DNA of 64,000 bases from Curtobacterium sp. 9128 (GCF_007673775.1 NZ_VEAF01000003.1:434001-498000), one strand, 5' to 3'. Shown: positions 1 to 9,439, counted from the first letter of the stretch. Notes: generated by a model from the sequence alone, not told the origin. Made by a program: numbers and translations.

Positions 1-26
1 GGAGGGTCTGACGAGCGCACTGTCGT

Positions 27-1751
27 TCAGAACAGCTGGCGGGCGTTGGTGGAGGCGAGGTCGAGGAGCTCGTCGCCGCGGCCGGACAGCACGGTCCGGA
101 TCGCGTAGAGCGTGAAGCCCTTCGCCTGCTCGGCGGTCACGGCCGGTGGCATCGACAGCTCCTGCCGGTTGGCCTGGACCGAGACGAGCGCGGGACCGTC
201 GTGTGCGAGTGCCGCGGCCAGGCCGTCCTCGAGCTGGTCGGAGTGGTCGACCCGGATGCCCCTGATGCCGATGGCCTCGGCGACGGCCGCGAAGTCCGGG
301 TTCTGCAGCTCGGTGCCGTAGTTCACGAAGCCGGCCGCCTTCATCTCGAGCTCGACGAAGTTCAGCGAGGAGTTGTCGAACACGACGATCTTCACGGGCA
401 GCTTGTTCTGGACGATCGTGATGAGCTCGCCGAGCAGCATCGCGAGCCCGCCGTCGCCGGCCATCGCGATGACCTGACGGCCCGGGTGCGACGCCTGGAC
501 GCCGATGGCCTGCGGAACGGCGTTGGCCATCGTGCCGTGCACGAAGGACCCGATGAGGCGGCGCCTGCCGTTCATCGTGAGGTACCGCGACGCCCAGACC
601 ACGGGCGAACCGACGTCCGGGATGAAGACGGCGTCGTCGGCGGCGAGCCGGTCGAGCGCCCTGGCGACGTACTGCGGGTGCAGTGGCTTGTGCCTCCCGG
701 CGGGGACGGCGAGGTCGTCGAGCTTCGCACGGGTCTTCGCGTAGTGCCTGCGCGCGTCCTCGAGGTGCTTCGTCGGGTGGGACCCGGTGAGGAGCGGCAC
801 GAGCGCCAGCGCGGTGTCCTGCACGGTGCCGACGAGTCCGATGTCGACCGGGTGCCGGCGGCCCAGTTGCGAGCCGCGGACGTCGACCTGCACGTGCTTC
901 GCCTTCGCGGGGAAGAACTGCTGGTACGGGAAGTCCGTGCCGAGCATGAGCACGACGTCCGCGTCCTCCATCGCACGGTACCCCGACGCGAAGCCGAGCA
1001 GCCCCGTCATGCCGACGTCGTACGGGTTGTCCCATTCGATGTGCTCCTTGCCGCGGAGCGCGTGCACGATCGGGGCTTGCAGGCGCTCGGCGAGGGCGAG
1101 GACCTCGTCGTGCGCGCCGGCCACCCCGGCCCCGGCCAGGATCGTCACCTTGTCCGCGCCGTTCAGCAGGTCAGCGGTGCGGCGGAGCTCCTCGTCGGAC
1201 GGGACGATCCGCGGGCGGGAGCGCTCGATGCGGGTGACCCGGGTGTCCTTCGCCTCGGCGAGCAGGACGTCGCCGGGGACGACCAGGACGGCGACCCCGC
1301 GCTGCTCGACGGCCTCGCGCATCGCGATCTCGAGCAGTCGGGGCATCTGCACCGGGTCCGCGACGTACTCGACGTAGACCGAGCACTCGCGGAAGAGCTC
1401 CTGCGGGTGGGTCTCCTGGAAGTACCCGGAGCCGATCTCCGCCGTCGGGATGTGCGCGGCGATGGCGAGCACGGGCACCCGCGACCGGTTCGCGTCGTAG
1501 AGGCCGTTGACCAGGTGCAGGTTGCCCGGGCCGCAGCTGCCGGCGCACACCGCCAGCTCGCCGGTCATCTCCGCCTCGGCCCCCGCGGCGAACGCGGCGG
1601 CCTCCTCGTGGCGGACGTGCTCCCAGCGGATCGTGCCGTCCTTCCGGAGGGCGTCGGTGAAGCCGTTGAGCGAGTCGCCGGGGAGCCCGTAGACGCGCTG
1701 GACGCCGTTCTCGCGGAGGCTGGCGACGATGGTCTCGGCAACGGTGGGCAT
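27..1751 (-). CDS. poxB: Pyruvate dehydrogenase (quinone) / pyruvate oxidase
   Basis: A 574-residue thiamine-diphosphate enzyme that oxidatively decarboxylates pyruvate to acetate and CO2, passing electrons through FAD to membrane quinone. The N-terminal Pyr domain carries the catalytic glutamate (E49/E50, in RHEEAAAFAAGAEAE), a central FAD-type domain follows, and the C-terminal PP domain has GDGG near residue 432 followed about 28 residues later by the DNSS stretch that completes the TPP/Mg motif. Length matches PoxB. The ATG at 1751 is preferred over an in-frame codon 15 residues upstream because GAGAGGAA lies just before it. It is monocistronic as far as visible. Other TPP oxidases such as acetolactate synthase are less likely, given the PoxB-like N-terminus (YGLPGDSLNG). 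Confidence 0.93.
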   Translation of the reverse strand: MPTVAETIVASLRENGVQRVYGLPGDSLNGFTDALRKDGTIRWEHVRHEEAAAFAAGAEAEMTGELAVCAGSCGPGNLHLVNGLYDANRSRVPVLAIAAHIPTAEIGSGYFQETHPQELFRECSVYVEYVADPVQMPRLLEIAMREAVEQRGVAVLVVPGDVLLAEAKDTRVTRIERSRPRIVPSDEELRRTADLLNGADKVTILAGAGVAGAHDEVLALAERLQAPIVHALRGKEHIEWDNPYDVGMTGLLGFASGYRAMEDADVVLMLGTDFPYQQFFPAKAKHVQVDVRGSQLGRRHPVDIGLVGTVQDTALALVPLLTGSHPTKHLEDARRHYAKTRAKLDDLAVPAGRHKPLHPQYVARALDRLAADDAVFIPDVGSPVVWASRYLTMNGRRRLIGSFVHGTMANAVPQAIGVQASHPGRQVIAMAGDGGLAMLLGELITIVQNKLPVKIVVFDNSSLNFVELEMKAAGFVNYGTELQNPDFAAVAEAIGIRGIRVDHSDQLEDGLAAALAHDGPALVSVQANRQELSMPPAVTAEQAKGFTLYAIRTVLSGRGDELLDLASTNARQLF

Positions 1752-1845
1752 GTAGTTCCTCTCGTCACGACAGTTGCTGACGCTACTGCAACGCATGGGT
1801 CGGCTCCGGGATACACCCGTTCAATACCCGTTCCGGGGGACTCGG

Positions 1846-2049
1846 TCACCGTGGGGGAGCCTCGTCGCGGCCTACATCTCGGTCGTCCATGCACGCGATG
1901 ATGAAGATTGCTCCGAAAGCGATGGTGCTTGCGACCAAGTCCCACCCCAGCAGCGGAAACGTGCGGACCGTCGCCAGGCTTCCGATCGCCGCGGTGATCG
2001 TCAGGATCAATGCAGCGAGGCGACTGAAGAGCTTCTTGGTCGGTCTCAT
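1846..2049 (-). CDS. Small two-helix membrane protein
   Basis: A 67-residue hypothetical protein with a basic N-terminus (MRPTKK) and two predicted transmembrane stretches at about residues 10-27 and 31-48, then an acidic tail. No family was recognised. Its ATG overlaps the TGA of the upstream GlcG-like gene as ATGA, so translational coupling is likely and supports it being real. A longer in-frame start exists, but the coupled ATG is preferred. Confidence 0.6.
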   Translation of the reverse strand: MRPTKKLFSRLAALILTITAAIGSLATVRTFPLLGWDLVASTIAFGAIFIIACMDDRDVGRDEAPPR

Positions 2050-2588
2050 TCTGCGGCTCGCCCCGTCCCGCGACGCTCCCACGCCGTGATGACTGCACGC
2101 AGAACGAGTCCGGCGCGCACTGGTGTCGCGCCGCCGACGCCGATGCTGCCGACAATCGCGCCGTGCCTGGTCAGTGGTGCTGCGAGTGGGTCGATGACGC
2201 AGCTCATGGCGGCGACCCGGTCCCCGTGCGTGACGGCGTTCATCATGGCGTGCTCGAGGATGTGCTCCTGCGGGTCGCCGAATTCGAAGGACAGCAGAGC
2301 GGCGCTGTGAGCGTCGTCTTCCGCACCCGGGCGTGCGCCGTGCATGGATCGCCGGGCCACGCGTTCCCCGTCATTGCCAATCACCACCACACTGACCGCG
2401 GCGCCGATCTCGCCGGCGGCATTGACCGCATCGCTCATCAGCTGCTCGATGTCGGCCTCGTCCAGCGGCGCGTCTCCTCGAAGGCAAGTGACGTTGTCGA
2501 GCGGCGAGGTCGGCCAGATGTCCACGATTCCATCAGGCCTCACCGCCTCCGCCGGCCTGTGCCAGCGCAAGCGCAAGCGACCAACCAT
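2046..2588 (-). CDS. GlcG/HbpS-like small-molecule-binding protein (tentative)
   Basis: A 180-residue protein. The segment from about residue 45 to the end follows the GlcG/HbpS (DUF336) pattern: a helix, then VSVVVIGNDGERVARRSMHG, and a late glycine-rich motif (IVGSIGVGG) near residue 150. Some members of this family bind heme or cobalamin; others have no known activity. The match is visual and rather divergent, so the function is unproven. The chosen ATG has GGAG six bases upstream; the same frame stays open to 2846, but that longer form would overlap the divergent ctaD start. It is coupled to the small membrane protein downstream by an ATGA overlap. A second GlcG-type protein lies at 10221-11036. 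Confidence 0.5.
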   Translation of the reverse strand: MVGRLRLRWHRPAEAVRPDGIVDIWPTSPLDNVTCLRGDAPLDEADIEQLMSDAVNAAGEIGAAVSVVVIGNDGERVARRSMHGARPGAEDDAHSAALLSFEFGDPQEHILEHAMMNAVTHGDRVAAMSCVIDPLAAPLTRHGAIVGSIGVGGATPVRAGLVLRAVITAWERRGTGRAAE

Positions 2589-2804
2589 GCCGCGCTCCGC
2601 CCTTCGTGTTCCGGTGTGGACAGCGATTCGACGCGTCCGACGTGTTCCAGTGTCGAACCGCGCGCATGACGCAGCGGTAACGATGCGTGGATCGTCCTGG
2701 TCGTCGCGCTGTTCTGCACGGCTTTCGGAACCGCATCTTCCTACCGTTAATTGGGTCGCCGGGAGCCGGTCCGCTCCTTCGGTGATGCAGTGGAAGGAAG
2801 CCCT
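2589..2804. promoter_or_regulatory. Divergent intergenic region between GlcG-like gene and ctaD
   Basis: Spacer of 216 bases between divergently oriented genes, so it should hold promoters for both. An AT-richer patch around 2740-2750 (TACCGTTAAT) could be a -10 element for ctaD. No clear operator palindrome was found. Confidence 0.3.
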
Positions 2805-4547
2805 ATGACGAGCACAGCGCGGCCCCTCGTACCGCAGCCTGCCCACCCCTTCGGGGGTGCGGAGACCGTCGCCGGACGGCGGAAGGGCAACGTCGTCGTT
2901 CGATGGGTGACGTCAACCGACCACAAGACGATCGGTTACCTGTACATCGCGACGGCGTTCACCTGGTTCCTGCTCGCGGGTGTGATGGCCCTCGTCATCC
3001 GTGCACAGCTCTTCGAGCCCGGACTGCATGTGGTCGCGACGAAGGAGCAGTACAACCAGCTGTTCACGATGCACGGCACGATCATGCTGCTGCTGTTTGC
3101 GACCCCACTGTTCTCCGGTTTCGGCAATGCGGTCATGCCCTTGCACATCGGTGCGCCGGACGTCGCTTTCCCGCGGCTGAACGCGTTCTCGTACTGGCTC
3201 TACCTCTTCGGCGGACTCATCACCGCCGGGGGGTTCCTGACTCCGCAAGGCGCAGCGTCGTTCGGGTGGTTCGCCTACGCGCCGCTGAGTGACACGACGT
3301 TCACCCCGGGACTCGGCGGGACGCTCTGGGCGTTCGGGCTGGTCCTCACCGGCTTCTCCACCATCCTCGGCGCGGTGAACTTCGTCACCACGATCATCAC
3401 CATGCGCGCACCCGGCATGACCATGTTCCGGATGTCCATCTTCACCTGGAACATCCTCGTGACGAGTGTCCTGGCGTTGATGGCCTTCCCCGTCCTCGCC
3501 GTCGCGTTGGTGGGACTGGGGATGGACCGTGTCTACGGTTCCCAGATATTCAACCCGGCGAACGGTGGGGCGCTGCTGTGGCAGCACATGTTCTGGTTCT
3601 TCGGTCACCCCGAGGTGTACATCATCGCGCTGCCGTTCTTCGGCATCGTGTCGGAGGTCTTTCCGGTGTTCAGTCGGAAGCCCATCTTTGGATACAAGAC
3701 TCTCGTGTATGCGACGGTGTCTATTGCGGCCCTGTCAGTGACGGTGTGGGCGCACCACATGTACGTCACCGGTTCCGTGCTGCTGCCCTGGTTCTCTCTG
3801 ATGACGATGCTGATCGCGGTGCCGACGGGGCTGAAAGCGTTCAACTGGGTCGGCACCATGTGGCGCGGTTCAGTCACGTTTGAAACCCCGATGTTGTGGG
3901 CAGTCGGCTTCCTGATCACCTTCACGTTCGGTGGTCTCACCGGCGTGATCCTGGCGTCCCCGCCGCTCGATTTCCACATCTCTGACTCCTACTTCGTCGT
4001 CGCCCACTTCCACTACGTCGTGTTCGGATCCGTTGTGTTCGCAACCTTCTCCGGGTTCTACTTCTGGTGGCCGAAGTGGACCGGCAAGATGCTCAACGAG
4101 CGGCTCGGCAAGATCCACTTCTGGCTGCTGTTCATCGGCTTCCACACGACGTTCCTCATCCAGCACTGGCTGGGCGTCATCGGCATGCCGCGTCGGTACG
4201 CGACCTACCTGCCGAACGACGGCTTCACCTGGATGAACCAGCTGTCGACGATCGGCTCGATGATCCTGGCGATCTCGTTTCTGCCGTTCATCTTCAACGT
4301 CTACGTGACCGCGCGGAACGCACCGAAGGTCGCCGTGAACGACCCGTGGGGCTACGGCCGCTCGCTCGAGTGGGCGACCAGCTGCCCGCCGCCGCGGCAC
4401 AACTTCACATCAATCCCGCGGATCCGTTCCGAGTCCCCGGCCTTCGACCTGAACCACCCCGAGGCCGGTGTGCCGATCGGTGTCGGTCCGGCGAAGGACG
4501 CTCCGGATGCTCCGGTGAGCGGTGCCGATTCCGGGGAAGCATCGTGA
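2805..4547 (+). CDS. ctaD: Cytochrome c oxidase subunit I (aa3-type)
   Basis: A 580-residue polytopic membrane protein, the catalytic subunit of a heme-copper oxidase that reduces O2 to water and pumps protons. Visible ligands are H90 (heme a, in MHGTI), H268 with Y272 in the HPEVY motif (CuB and the His-Tyr crosslink), H317/H318 (CuB), and H401/H403 in HFHYV (heme a3 and heme a). It begins with [15 protein letters not shown], as usual for the family. The ATG at 2805 follows GGAAGGAAG. No other oxidase subunit or assembly gene is nearby, so this is probably an additional isolated copy that uses subunits encoded elsewhere. The following gene overlaps its stop. Confidence 0.95.
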   Translation: MTSTARPLVPQPAHPFGGAETVAGRRKGNVVVRWVTSTDHKTIGYLYIATAFTWFLLAGVMALVIRAQLFEPGLHVVATKEQYNQLFTMHGTIMLLLFATPLFSGFGNAVMPLHIGAPDVAFPRLNAFSYWLYLFGGLITAGGFLTPQGAASFGWFAYAPLSDTTFTPGLGGTLWAFGLVLTGFSTILGAVNFVTTIITMRAPGMTMFRMSIFTWNILVTSVLALMAFPVLAVALVGLGMDRVYGSQIFNPANGGALLWQHMFWFFGHPEVYIIALPFFGIVSEVFPVFSRKPIFGYKTLVYATVSIAALSVTVWAHHMYVTGSVLLPWFSLMTMLIAVPTGLKAFNWVGTMWRGSVTFETPMLWAVGFLITFTFGGLTGVILASPPLDFHISDSYFVVAHFHYVVFGSVVFATFSGFYFWWPKWTGKMLNERLGKIHFWLLFIGFHTTFLIQHWLGVIGMPRRYATYLPNDGFTWMNQLSTIGSMILAISFLPFIFNVYVTARNAPKVAVNDPWGYGRSLEWATSCPPPRHNFTSIPRIRSESPAFDLNHPEAGVPIGVGPAKDAPDAPVSGADSGEAS

Positions 4548-4822
4548 CACCGACGCCATCACGGCGCCGGCCGGCCGATGCGCTCGACGTGCATGAAGCG
4601 TTCCGCATCTCCGAACACGCACGCATCGGACACCTCGACCTCACCGACGCCGACATCGCCCGAGTGGTCTCCGACGCAAACCAGCTCGTCGTGCGGTCGC
4701 AACTCTGGGGCGAGGTCCCCGTCAACCAGAGTCGTCGCCGTCGCCGCCTCCTGGCCGTCGGACTCTCTGTCCTCATCGGCGTGTGCACACTCACCGTCGT
4801 CGCTACTGCGGCTCACGGCTGA
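4544..4822 (+). CDS. Small C-terminally anchored membrane protein coupled to ctaD
   Basis: A 92-residue protein starting with GTG that overlaps the ctaD stop (GTGA), with GGGGAAG upstream. The first ~60 residues are soluble and partly helical; residues about 62-66 are an arginine cluster, followed by one transmembrane helix ([21 protein letters not shown]) running to the C-terminus. The tail-anchored layout and tight coupling suggest an accessory or stabilising partner of the oxidase. No family was recognised, so that role is inferred from position only. Confidence 0.65.
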   Translation: MTPTPSRRRPADALDVHEAFRISEHARIGHLDLTDADIARVVSDANQLVVRSQLWGEVPVNQSRRRRRLLAVGLSVLIGVCTLTVVATAAHG

Positions 4823-4871
4823 TCCCGTATGGTCGTCCTCCGGAATGCTCGAGGACGATCGGAGTGCAACC

Positions 4872-5768
4872 ATGCGGACGCTCGGAGAAGCCGAGGTCAT
4901 CCCGTTCACCCGGGGTGCCGTGGCCGTCGAACACCTTTCGCTCCGCCGACCGGTCGAAGCGCACACCCACGACTTCCTCGAGCTCGCAATCATCACGGGT
5001 GGATCCGGCGACCACCACGGCGAGTCAGGGCTCGTTCCACTCTCCCGAGGCTGTGTGCTGCTGATCCCGGTCGGGACCTGGCACGCCTACGACCCCCTGT
5101 CCCACCTCACCGTGACAAACATCTACTTCTCGAAGACGTTCCTCGCGTCGCAGCTGTCGTGGATGCAATCCCTGCCACAGATCGGTAGCCACTTCGACGG
5201 CGCTCCGAGCGCGGTCGCACCCGCTCTCGTGGAACGTCTCGGAGCTGCGGAGCAGCGGCCGCTCGGCGCCGCCGTCGCAGCGGTCGAAGCTGCTGTCGAG
5301 GGCTCCCCCCTGCGCCTAATCTCTGCGGTATTCGAGCTCCTCGACGCGGTTCCGATGGTCAGCCGCGCCGCACGGAACGAGCCAACATCGATGCGGATCA
5401 GAGCATCACACGATCCGATGTCGGCTCGAACGATCAGGGGTATGCGCTACCGGACGAGTGTCGCTCGAGTCGTGTCGCTTCTCCACGAACAGATCGACGC
5501 AGCCTGGTCGCTGCGAACACTCGCCGAAGAGGCGCGGCTGTCCCCGTCGCAACTGACACGCGTGTTCCGTGAAGACACTGGAGATGCTCCGCTGGCGTAC
5601 CTACAACGCATCCGCGCTGAACGTCTCGCATATCTCCTCCGGACGACCGGGGTCACGGTTGCCGAAGCGGGGCGAGCCGTCGGGTGGGCTGACCCGGCTT
5701 ACGCCGCACGCCGGTTCCGCTCCTACTGGGGCACGTCACCGACGCAGTACCGGAGCGGGCTGCTGTGA
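4872..5768 (+). CDS. AraC-family transcriptional regulator
   Basis: A 298-residue regulator. The N-terminal half is a cupin-like sensor (AHTHDFLELAIITGGSGDHHG, then a second block with GTWHAY). The C-terminal ~100 residues form the double helix-turn-helix of AraC/XylS proteins (WSLRTLAEEARLSPSQLTRVF, then GWADPAYAARRFRSYWGTSP). The ATG at 4872 is chosen for its GGAG seven bases upstream; an ATG nine codons earlier (4845) lacks one. It stops one base short of the converging TetR gene. The effector is unknown. The cupin suggests a small-molecule ligand such as a sugar. Confidence 0.88.
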   Translation: MRTLGEAEVIPFTRGAVAVEHLSLRRPVEAHTHDFLELAIITGGSGDHHGESGLVPLSRGCVLLIPVGTWHAYDPLSHLTVTNIYFSKTFLASQLSWMQSLPQIGSHFDGAPSAVAPALVERLGAAEQRPLGAAVAAVEAAVEGSPLRLISAVFELLDAVPMVSRAARNEPTSMRIRASHDPMSARTIRGMRYRTSVARVVSLLHEQIDAAWSLRTLAEEARLSPSQLTRVFREDTGDAPLAYLQRIRAERLAYLLRTTGVTVAEAGRAVGWADPAYAARRFRSYWGTSPTQYRSGLL

Positions 5769-5769
5769 G

Positions 5770-6357
5770 TCAACGAGGCGCGATCATGCGTGCCGCCATC
5801 TCGATGAGGTGCGCCCGGTAACGGCGGCGGAGGTTCGGGTCCGTCGGGTCACCAACGACCATGTCCGTGATCTGCGGCGCGGCGACGAACCAACTCACGA
5901 GGCTGATCAGCGTCATCACCACGAAACGTGCATCAAGGTCTGAGTCGACGTTCCCCGCAGCCTGAGCAGACCGCACCGCTGCCACCTTCTCGTCGTAGTG
6001 CTCTTTGCGCGGACCACGATGCGGGATCTGGTCGAGGGCAAAGTGGCACACCTCGTGCTGCACGAGCCGGAGCACGTCCGGGTTAGACGTCATGAAGTCG
6101 AAGAGGTCACCGATGTAGTCGCCAACCCGGTCCGGTCGAAGCTCGACTGCTTCAGCGAGGTCGGTCAACCTGCTCTGCAGCACGGTCGCGAACAGCTGCT
6201 CCTTGTTGCCGAAGTAGCTGTAGATGAGTGCTTTGTTGCTGTCGGCTCGTTGTGCGATCCGGTCGACGCGTGCTCCGGCGATTCCCTCAGCGGCGAACTC
6301 CTGCACCGCGGCGTCGAAGATGCGACGAGTGGTCTGGGCGCGGTCGTAGGGAGGCAT
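5770..6357 (-). CDS. TetR-family transcriptional repressor
   Basis: A 195-residue protein with a TetR N-terminal DNA-binding domain at about residues 8-54 (TTRRIFDAAVQEFAAEGIAGARVDRIA, then NKALIYSYFGNKEQLF) and a helical ligand domain. The middle resembles the TetR_C domain seen in repressors of stress or exporter genes. It is transcribed divergently from the MFS gene with a palindromic operator between them, the usual arrangement for a repressor of a neighbouring efflux and detoxification operon and of itself. The ligand cannot be read from sequence. Confidence 0.9.
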   Translation of the reverse strand: MPPYDRAQTTRRIFDAAVQEFAAEGIAGARVDRIAQRADSNKALIYSYFGNKEQLFATVLQSRLTDLAEAVELRPDRVGDYIGDLFDFMTSNPDVLRLVQHEVCHFALDQIPHRGPRKEHYDEKVAAVRSAQAAGNVDSDLDARFVVMTLISLVSWFVAAPQITDMVVGDPTDPNLRRRYRAHLIEMAARMIAPR

Positions 6358-6413
6358 CGCACCATCCTCTCAACTCGTCCCCCGATTCCTGAACCACCGG
6401 AGGCTGCGCAGCG

Positions 6414-6434
6414 TACGATATAACCAACGGGTTA
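6414..6434 (+). promoter_or_regulatory. Putative TetR operator and promoter for the MFS operon
   Basis: An inverted repeat TAACC-N4-GGTTA (6421-6434) sits between the divergent TetR and MFS genes, immediately after a -10-like TACGAT (6414-6419) and 16 bases before the MFS start codon. TetR proteins usually bind such short dyads over their target promoter, so repression of the operon is inferred. Confidence 0.55.
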
Positions 6435-6450
6435 GAAATATTGGAGGATC

Positions 6451-7665
6451 ATGACGAACCGAACCGACGCCGGAGGATGGACAGGACGGCTCGCGGTGAT
6501 GTCCATCGCGGCGGCGATCGCGGTGAGCGTCATCTACCTGCCACAGCCGATGCTCTCGAAGCTCGCGTCGAGTCTTGGAGTGGGCACCGGGACGGCAAGC
6601 ATCATCGCCACGGCCGTGCAGGTGGGTTACGCGGCGGGCATCTTCTTCCTGGTGCCCCTGTCCGAGCGGGTACAACCGCGTCGCCAGATCACCGTGCAGA
6701 CCATCGTCCTGTTCGTCGCCCTCGTCGCGACCGCGATTGTGCCGGGTGTAATCGGTGTTGCTCTTGGCTTCCTCGCCATTGGTTTGGTGGCGAACATCGC
6801 GCAGCTCGTCATTCCGGCTGCCGGGAAGCTCGCACCTGAGGGGCGGAAGGGAGCCACGACGAGCGCACTGGTCGGTGCGCTGCTCTGCGGCATCTTCGGC
6901 GGCCGAGTTGTGTCGAGCGTGCTTGTCGACGTCATCGGCTGGCGCTGGGTGCTCGTCGTGTTCGCGATCCTCGTAGCGCTGACCCTGCCGGCCCTTCGAT
7001 GGGCGCTGCGGAAGGATGTCCCGCTTGGCGCAGCGAAGGCAGCCTACGGGCCCCTCCTCTGGTCCACCCTTCGTCTGGTGTGGACCAACTCGACGCTCGT
7101 CCAGTCGGCGGTCATGCAATTCTTCGCGTTCGCGACGTTCAACTCGATCTGGACTGTGATGACCCTGCACCTCACCGGGGCTCCGTTCCACTGGACCGTG
7201 CTGCAGGCCGGGCTCTTCGGCCTCATCGGCCTCGCTGCCGGCATCGTCACACCACTCACAGGGCGACTCATCGACCGGCACGGCGCGCTGCCCATCGTCG
7301 GCGCCTTCCTCGCTCTCTTGGTCGTCGCCACGCTGGCAACGGTCTTCGACCCTACGGTGATCTGGCTCTTCGGGATCTCGACGTTCCTGCTCACCTGGGC
7401 GAACCAGTCGATGCAGGCCGCGAACCAGAACCGCGTGCTCGTGGCCACCCCGGACGCATCCGCGCAGGCCAACACACTCTTCATGGTGTTCGTCTTCCTC
7501 GGCGGATCCTTCGGAGCCTTCATGGGCCCCCTCGCGTTCGGTATCGGCGGCATGCGCGCCGTCGCAATCCAGGGAGTCGTCTTCACCGTCATCTCACTCG
7601 TCGGATGGGTCCTCGCTCGAACGGTCTCCCGACGCCGCGAACGAGTTGCCGCACCGGCTTCCTGA
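6451..7665 (+). CDS. MFS transporter
   Basis: A 404-residue, twelve-helix major facilitator superfamily permease. It has the short N-terminal cytoplasmic stretch, a loop 2-3 motif (LVPLSERVQPRRQ) and a repeated equivalent (LTGRLIDRHGALP) in the second half. Members with this layout export or import small organic molecules; the DHA1/drug-export type is most likely given the adjacent TetR repressor. GGAGG lies four bases before the ATG. It is the first gene of an operon with reductases and a hydrolase. The substrate is unknown. Confidence 0.88.
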   Translation: MTNRTDAGGWTGRLAVMSIAAAIAVSVIYLPQPMLSKLASSLGVGTGTASIIATAVQVGYAAGIFFLVPLSERVQPRRQITVQTIVLFVALVATAIVPGVIGVALGFLAIGLVANIAQLVIPAAGKLAPEGRKGATTSALVGALLCGIFGGRVVSSVLVDVIGWRWVLVVFAILVALTLPALRWALRKDVPLGAAKAAYGPLLWSTLRLVWTNSTLVQSAVMQFFAFATFNSIWTVMTLHLTGAPFHWTVLQAGLFGLIGLAAGIVTPLTGRLIDRHGALPIVGAFLALLVVATLATVFDPTVIWLFGISTFLLTWANQSMQAANQNRVLVATPDASAQANTLFMVFVFLGGSFGAFMGPLAFGIGGMRAVAIQGVVFTVISLVGWVLARTVSRRRERVAAPAS

Positions 7666-7698
7666 GCTCCACCGCTCACCACACAACGAAAGGCACCC

Positions 7699-8646
7699 AT
7701 GTCTGTCCTTGGAACTTCAACGATCGACGTCTTCCCCCTCGCCCTCGGCGGGAACACCTTCGGCTGGACAAGCGACGAACCCACATCGCTCGCCGTCCTC
7801 GACGCCTTCGTAGCGGGCGGCGGAAACTTCATCGACACCGCCGACGGGTACTCCGCATGGGCGCCGGGCAACTCCGGCGGCGAATCGGAGACCATCATCG
7901 GTACCTGGATGGCGTCGCGTCGAAACCGGGCTGACGTCGTCATCGGAACAAAGGTCAGTCAGCACCCCGAGTTCCGGGGGCTCGCGGCGTCGAACGTCCG
8001 TGCAGCCGCGGATGCATCGCTGCAGCGACTGCGAACCGACTACATCGACGTTTACTACGCGCACTTCGACGACGACAGCGTCCCGCTCGAGGAAACCGTC
8101 GAGGCATTCGATGGGCTCCGCACCGCCGGCAAAATCCGCGAAGTCGGGGTGTCGAACTACTCCCCGGAACGCCTCCAGGAATGGATCGACATCGCGATCC
8201 GGCGGGGGTTCGCACTCCCGGTCGCCCTGCAGCCGCACTACAACCTCGTCAAGCGCACCGGCTACGAGACCGGGCTCGCACCGATCGTCGAGGCACATGG
8301 CCTTGGAGTCGTGCCGTACTTCGCCCTCGCGAGCGGGTTCCTCACCGGCAAGTACCGGTCCCAGGCTGACCTCCGCGGCGCATCGCGTGAGCAGATGGCG
8401 AACGCATACATGAGCGCCGAAGGGCTCGCAGTCATCGAGGTCCTCGACCGCATCGCGACGACTCGCGACACTCCCATCCCCACCATCGCCCTCGCCTGGC
8501 TCCGAGGCCGGCCCGGCATCGCCGCACCGATCGCAAGCGCCCGCACCGTCGAGCAGCTCCCAGCGCTTCTCGCATCCGCGACGTTCGAGCTCACCGACGA
8601 GGAGCGCACAGCACTGGACGACGTGTCCGCACGCGTCGGCGGCTGA
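7699..8646 (+). CDS. Aldo/keto reductase
   Basis: A 315-residue (beta/alpha)8 NADP(H)-dependent oxidoreductase. Catalytic elements visible are the Asp and Tyr in FIDTADGYSAW (residues ~51-58), the Lys in VIGTKVSQ and the His in DVYYAHFDD. The later GVSNYSPERL and the C-terminal nucleotide-binding IASARTVEQL also fit. It resembles AKRs that reduce aldehydes or sugars rather than the AKR5 type found later in the operon. GAAAGG precedes the ATG and the gene follows the MFS gene by 33 bases. Confidence 0.9.
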   Translation: MSVLGTSTIDVFPLALGGNTFGWTSDEPTSLAVLDAFVAGGGNFIDTADGYSAWAPGNSGGESETIIGTWMASRRNRADVVIGTKVSQHPEFRGLAASNVRAAADASLQRLRTDYIDVYYAHFDDDSVPLEETVEAFDGLRTAGKIREVGVSNYSPERLQEWIDIAIRRGFALPVALQPHYNLVKRTGYETGLAPIVEAHGLGVVPYFALASGFLTGKYRSQADLRGASREQMANAYMSAEGLAVIEVLDRIATTRDTPIPTIALAWLRGRPGIAAPIASARTVEQLPALLASATFELTDEERTALDDVSARVGG

Positions 8647-8728
8647 CCGTCCCCACCCCGCAGCCCCGAACGGCTCATTCCAGCACGACTGACTCGCTAC
8701 CGAGTCCACCGAACCGAAAGGCACCACC

Positions 8729-9439
8729 ATGACCACGAAGACAATCCTCATCGTCGGCGGCACGTCCGGCATGGGTCGAGCAGTCGCAGACCTCGTCGCG
8801 GCCCGCGGAGATATCGCGATCGTCGCAGGCCGCTCTCAGGAGCGCGTCGACCGTGTCGCGAAGGAGATCGGCGGCACCGCACGCGGTGTCGTCATGGACC
8901 TCACCGACGAGAGCTCAATCAAGCAGGCAGTTGAGACCGTCGGCTCAATCGACCACCTCGTGCTCGCCGCGGCCGCGCTGACCTACGCGCCGTTCGCCGA
9001 GCTGAGCATCGACGACGCGAAGGCAGTGTTCGAGAACAAGTTCTGGGGCTACTACCGCGCTGTGTCGATCGTCGCACCGGAGCTCCCCGAGGACGCGAGC
9101 ATCACCATCTTCTCCGGCGTCGCCGTGGACCGCCCAGCGCCTGGCACTGTCGCAGTGACCGCCGTGAACGCCGCACTCGAGGGCCTGACGCGCTCTCTTG
9201 CCGTGGAGCTCGCACCAATCCGTGTGAACTCGATCAGCCCGGGGACCGTGGACACCGAGGCGTACAACCACATGAGCGCGGACGAGAAGGCGAAGTCGTT
9301 CGAGGAGCAGGGCAAGGCGCTCCTGGTTGGCCGCGTCGGTCGACCGGAGGACATCGCATCCACCGTGGTGCACCTGATCGACAACGGGTACACCACAGCA
9401 TCGAACGTGCACGTCGACGGCGGAGCGCGACTCGTATGA
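8729..9439 (+). CDS. Atypical short-chain dehydrogenase (no YxxxK)
   Basis: A 236-residue Rossmann protein with the SDR cofactor motif (GGTSGMG, residues 10-16) and a clear SDR C-terminus (PIRVNSISPGTVDTE). The catalytic Tyr and Lys are absent: where YxxxK is expected the sequence has V143 and N147 (VTAVNAALEGLTR). The Ser at 129 is kept. It may be a redox enzyme using another mechanism, a binding protein, or a partner of the next SDR, whose start overlaps its stop (ATGA). It is too well preserved elsewhere to look like decay. Confidence 0.85.
   Translation: MTTKTILIVGGTSGMGRAVADLVAARGDIAIVAGRSQERVDRVAKEIGGTARGVVMDLTDESSIKQAVETVGSIDHLVLAAAALTYAPFAELSIDDAKAVFENKFWGYYRAVSIVAPELPEDASITIFSGVAVDRPAPGTVAVTAVNAALEGLTRSLAVELAPIRVNSISPGTVDTEAYNHMSADEKAKSFEEQGKALLVGRVGRPEDIASTVVHLIDNGYTTASNVHVDGGARLV

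Noticed and set aside
201..1901. A 566-codon plus-strand frame opposite poxB
   Set aside because: Antisense shadow without motifs; the TPP enzyme on the other strand is complete.
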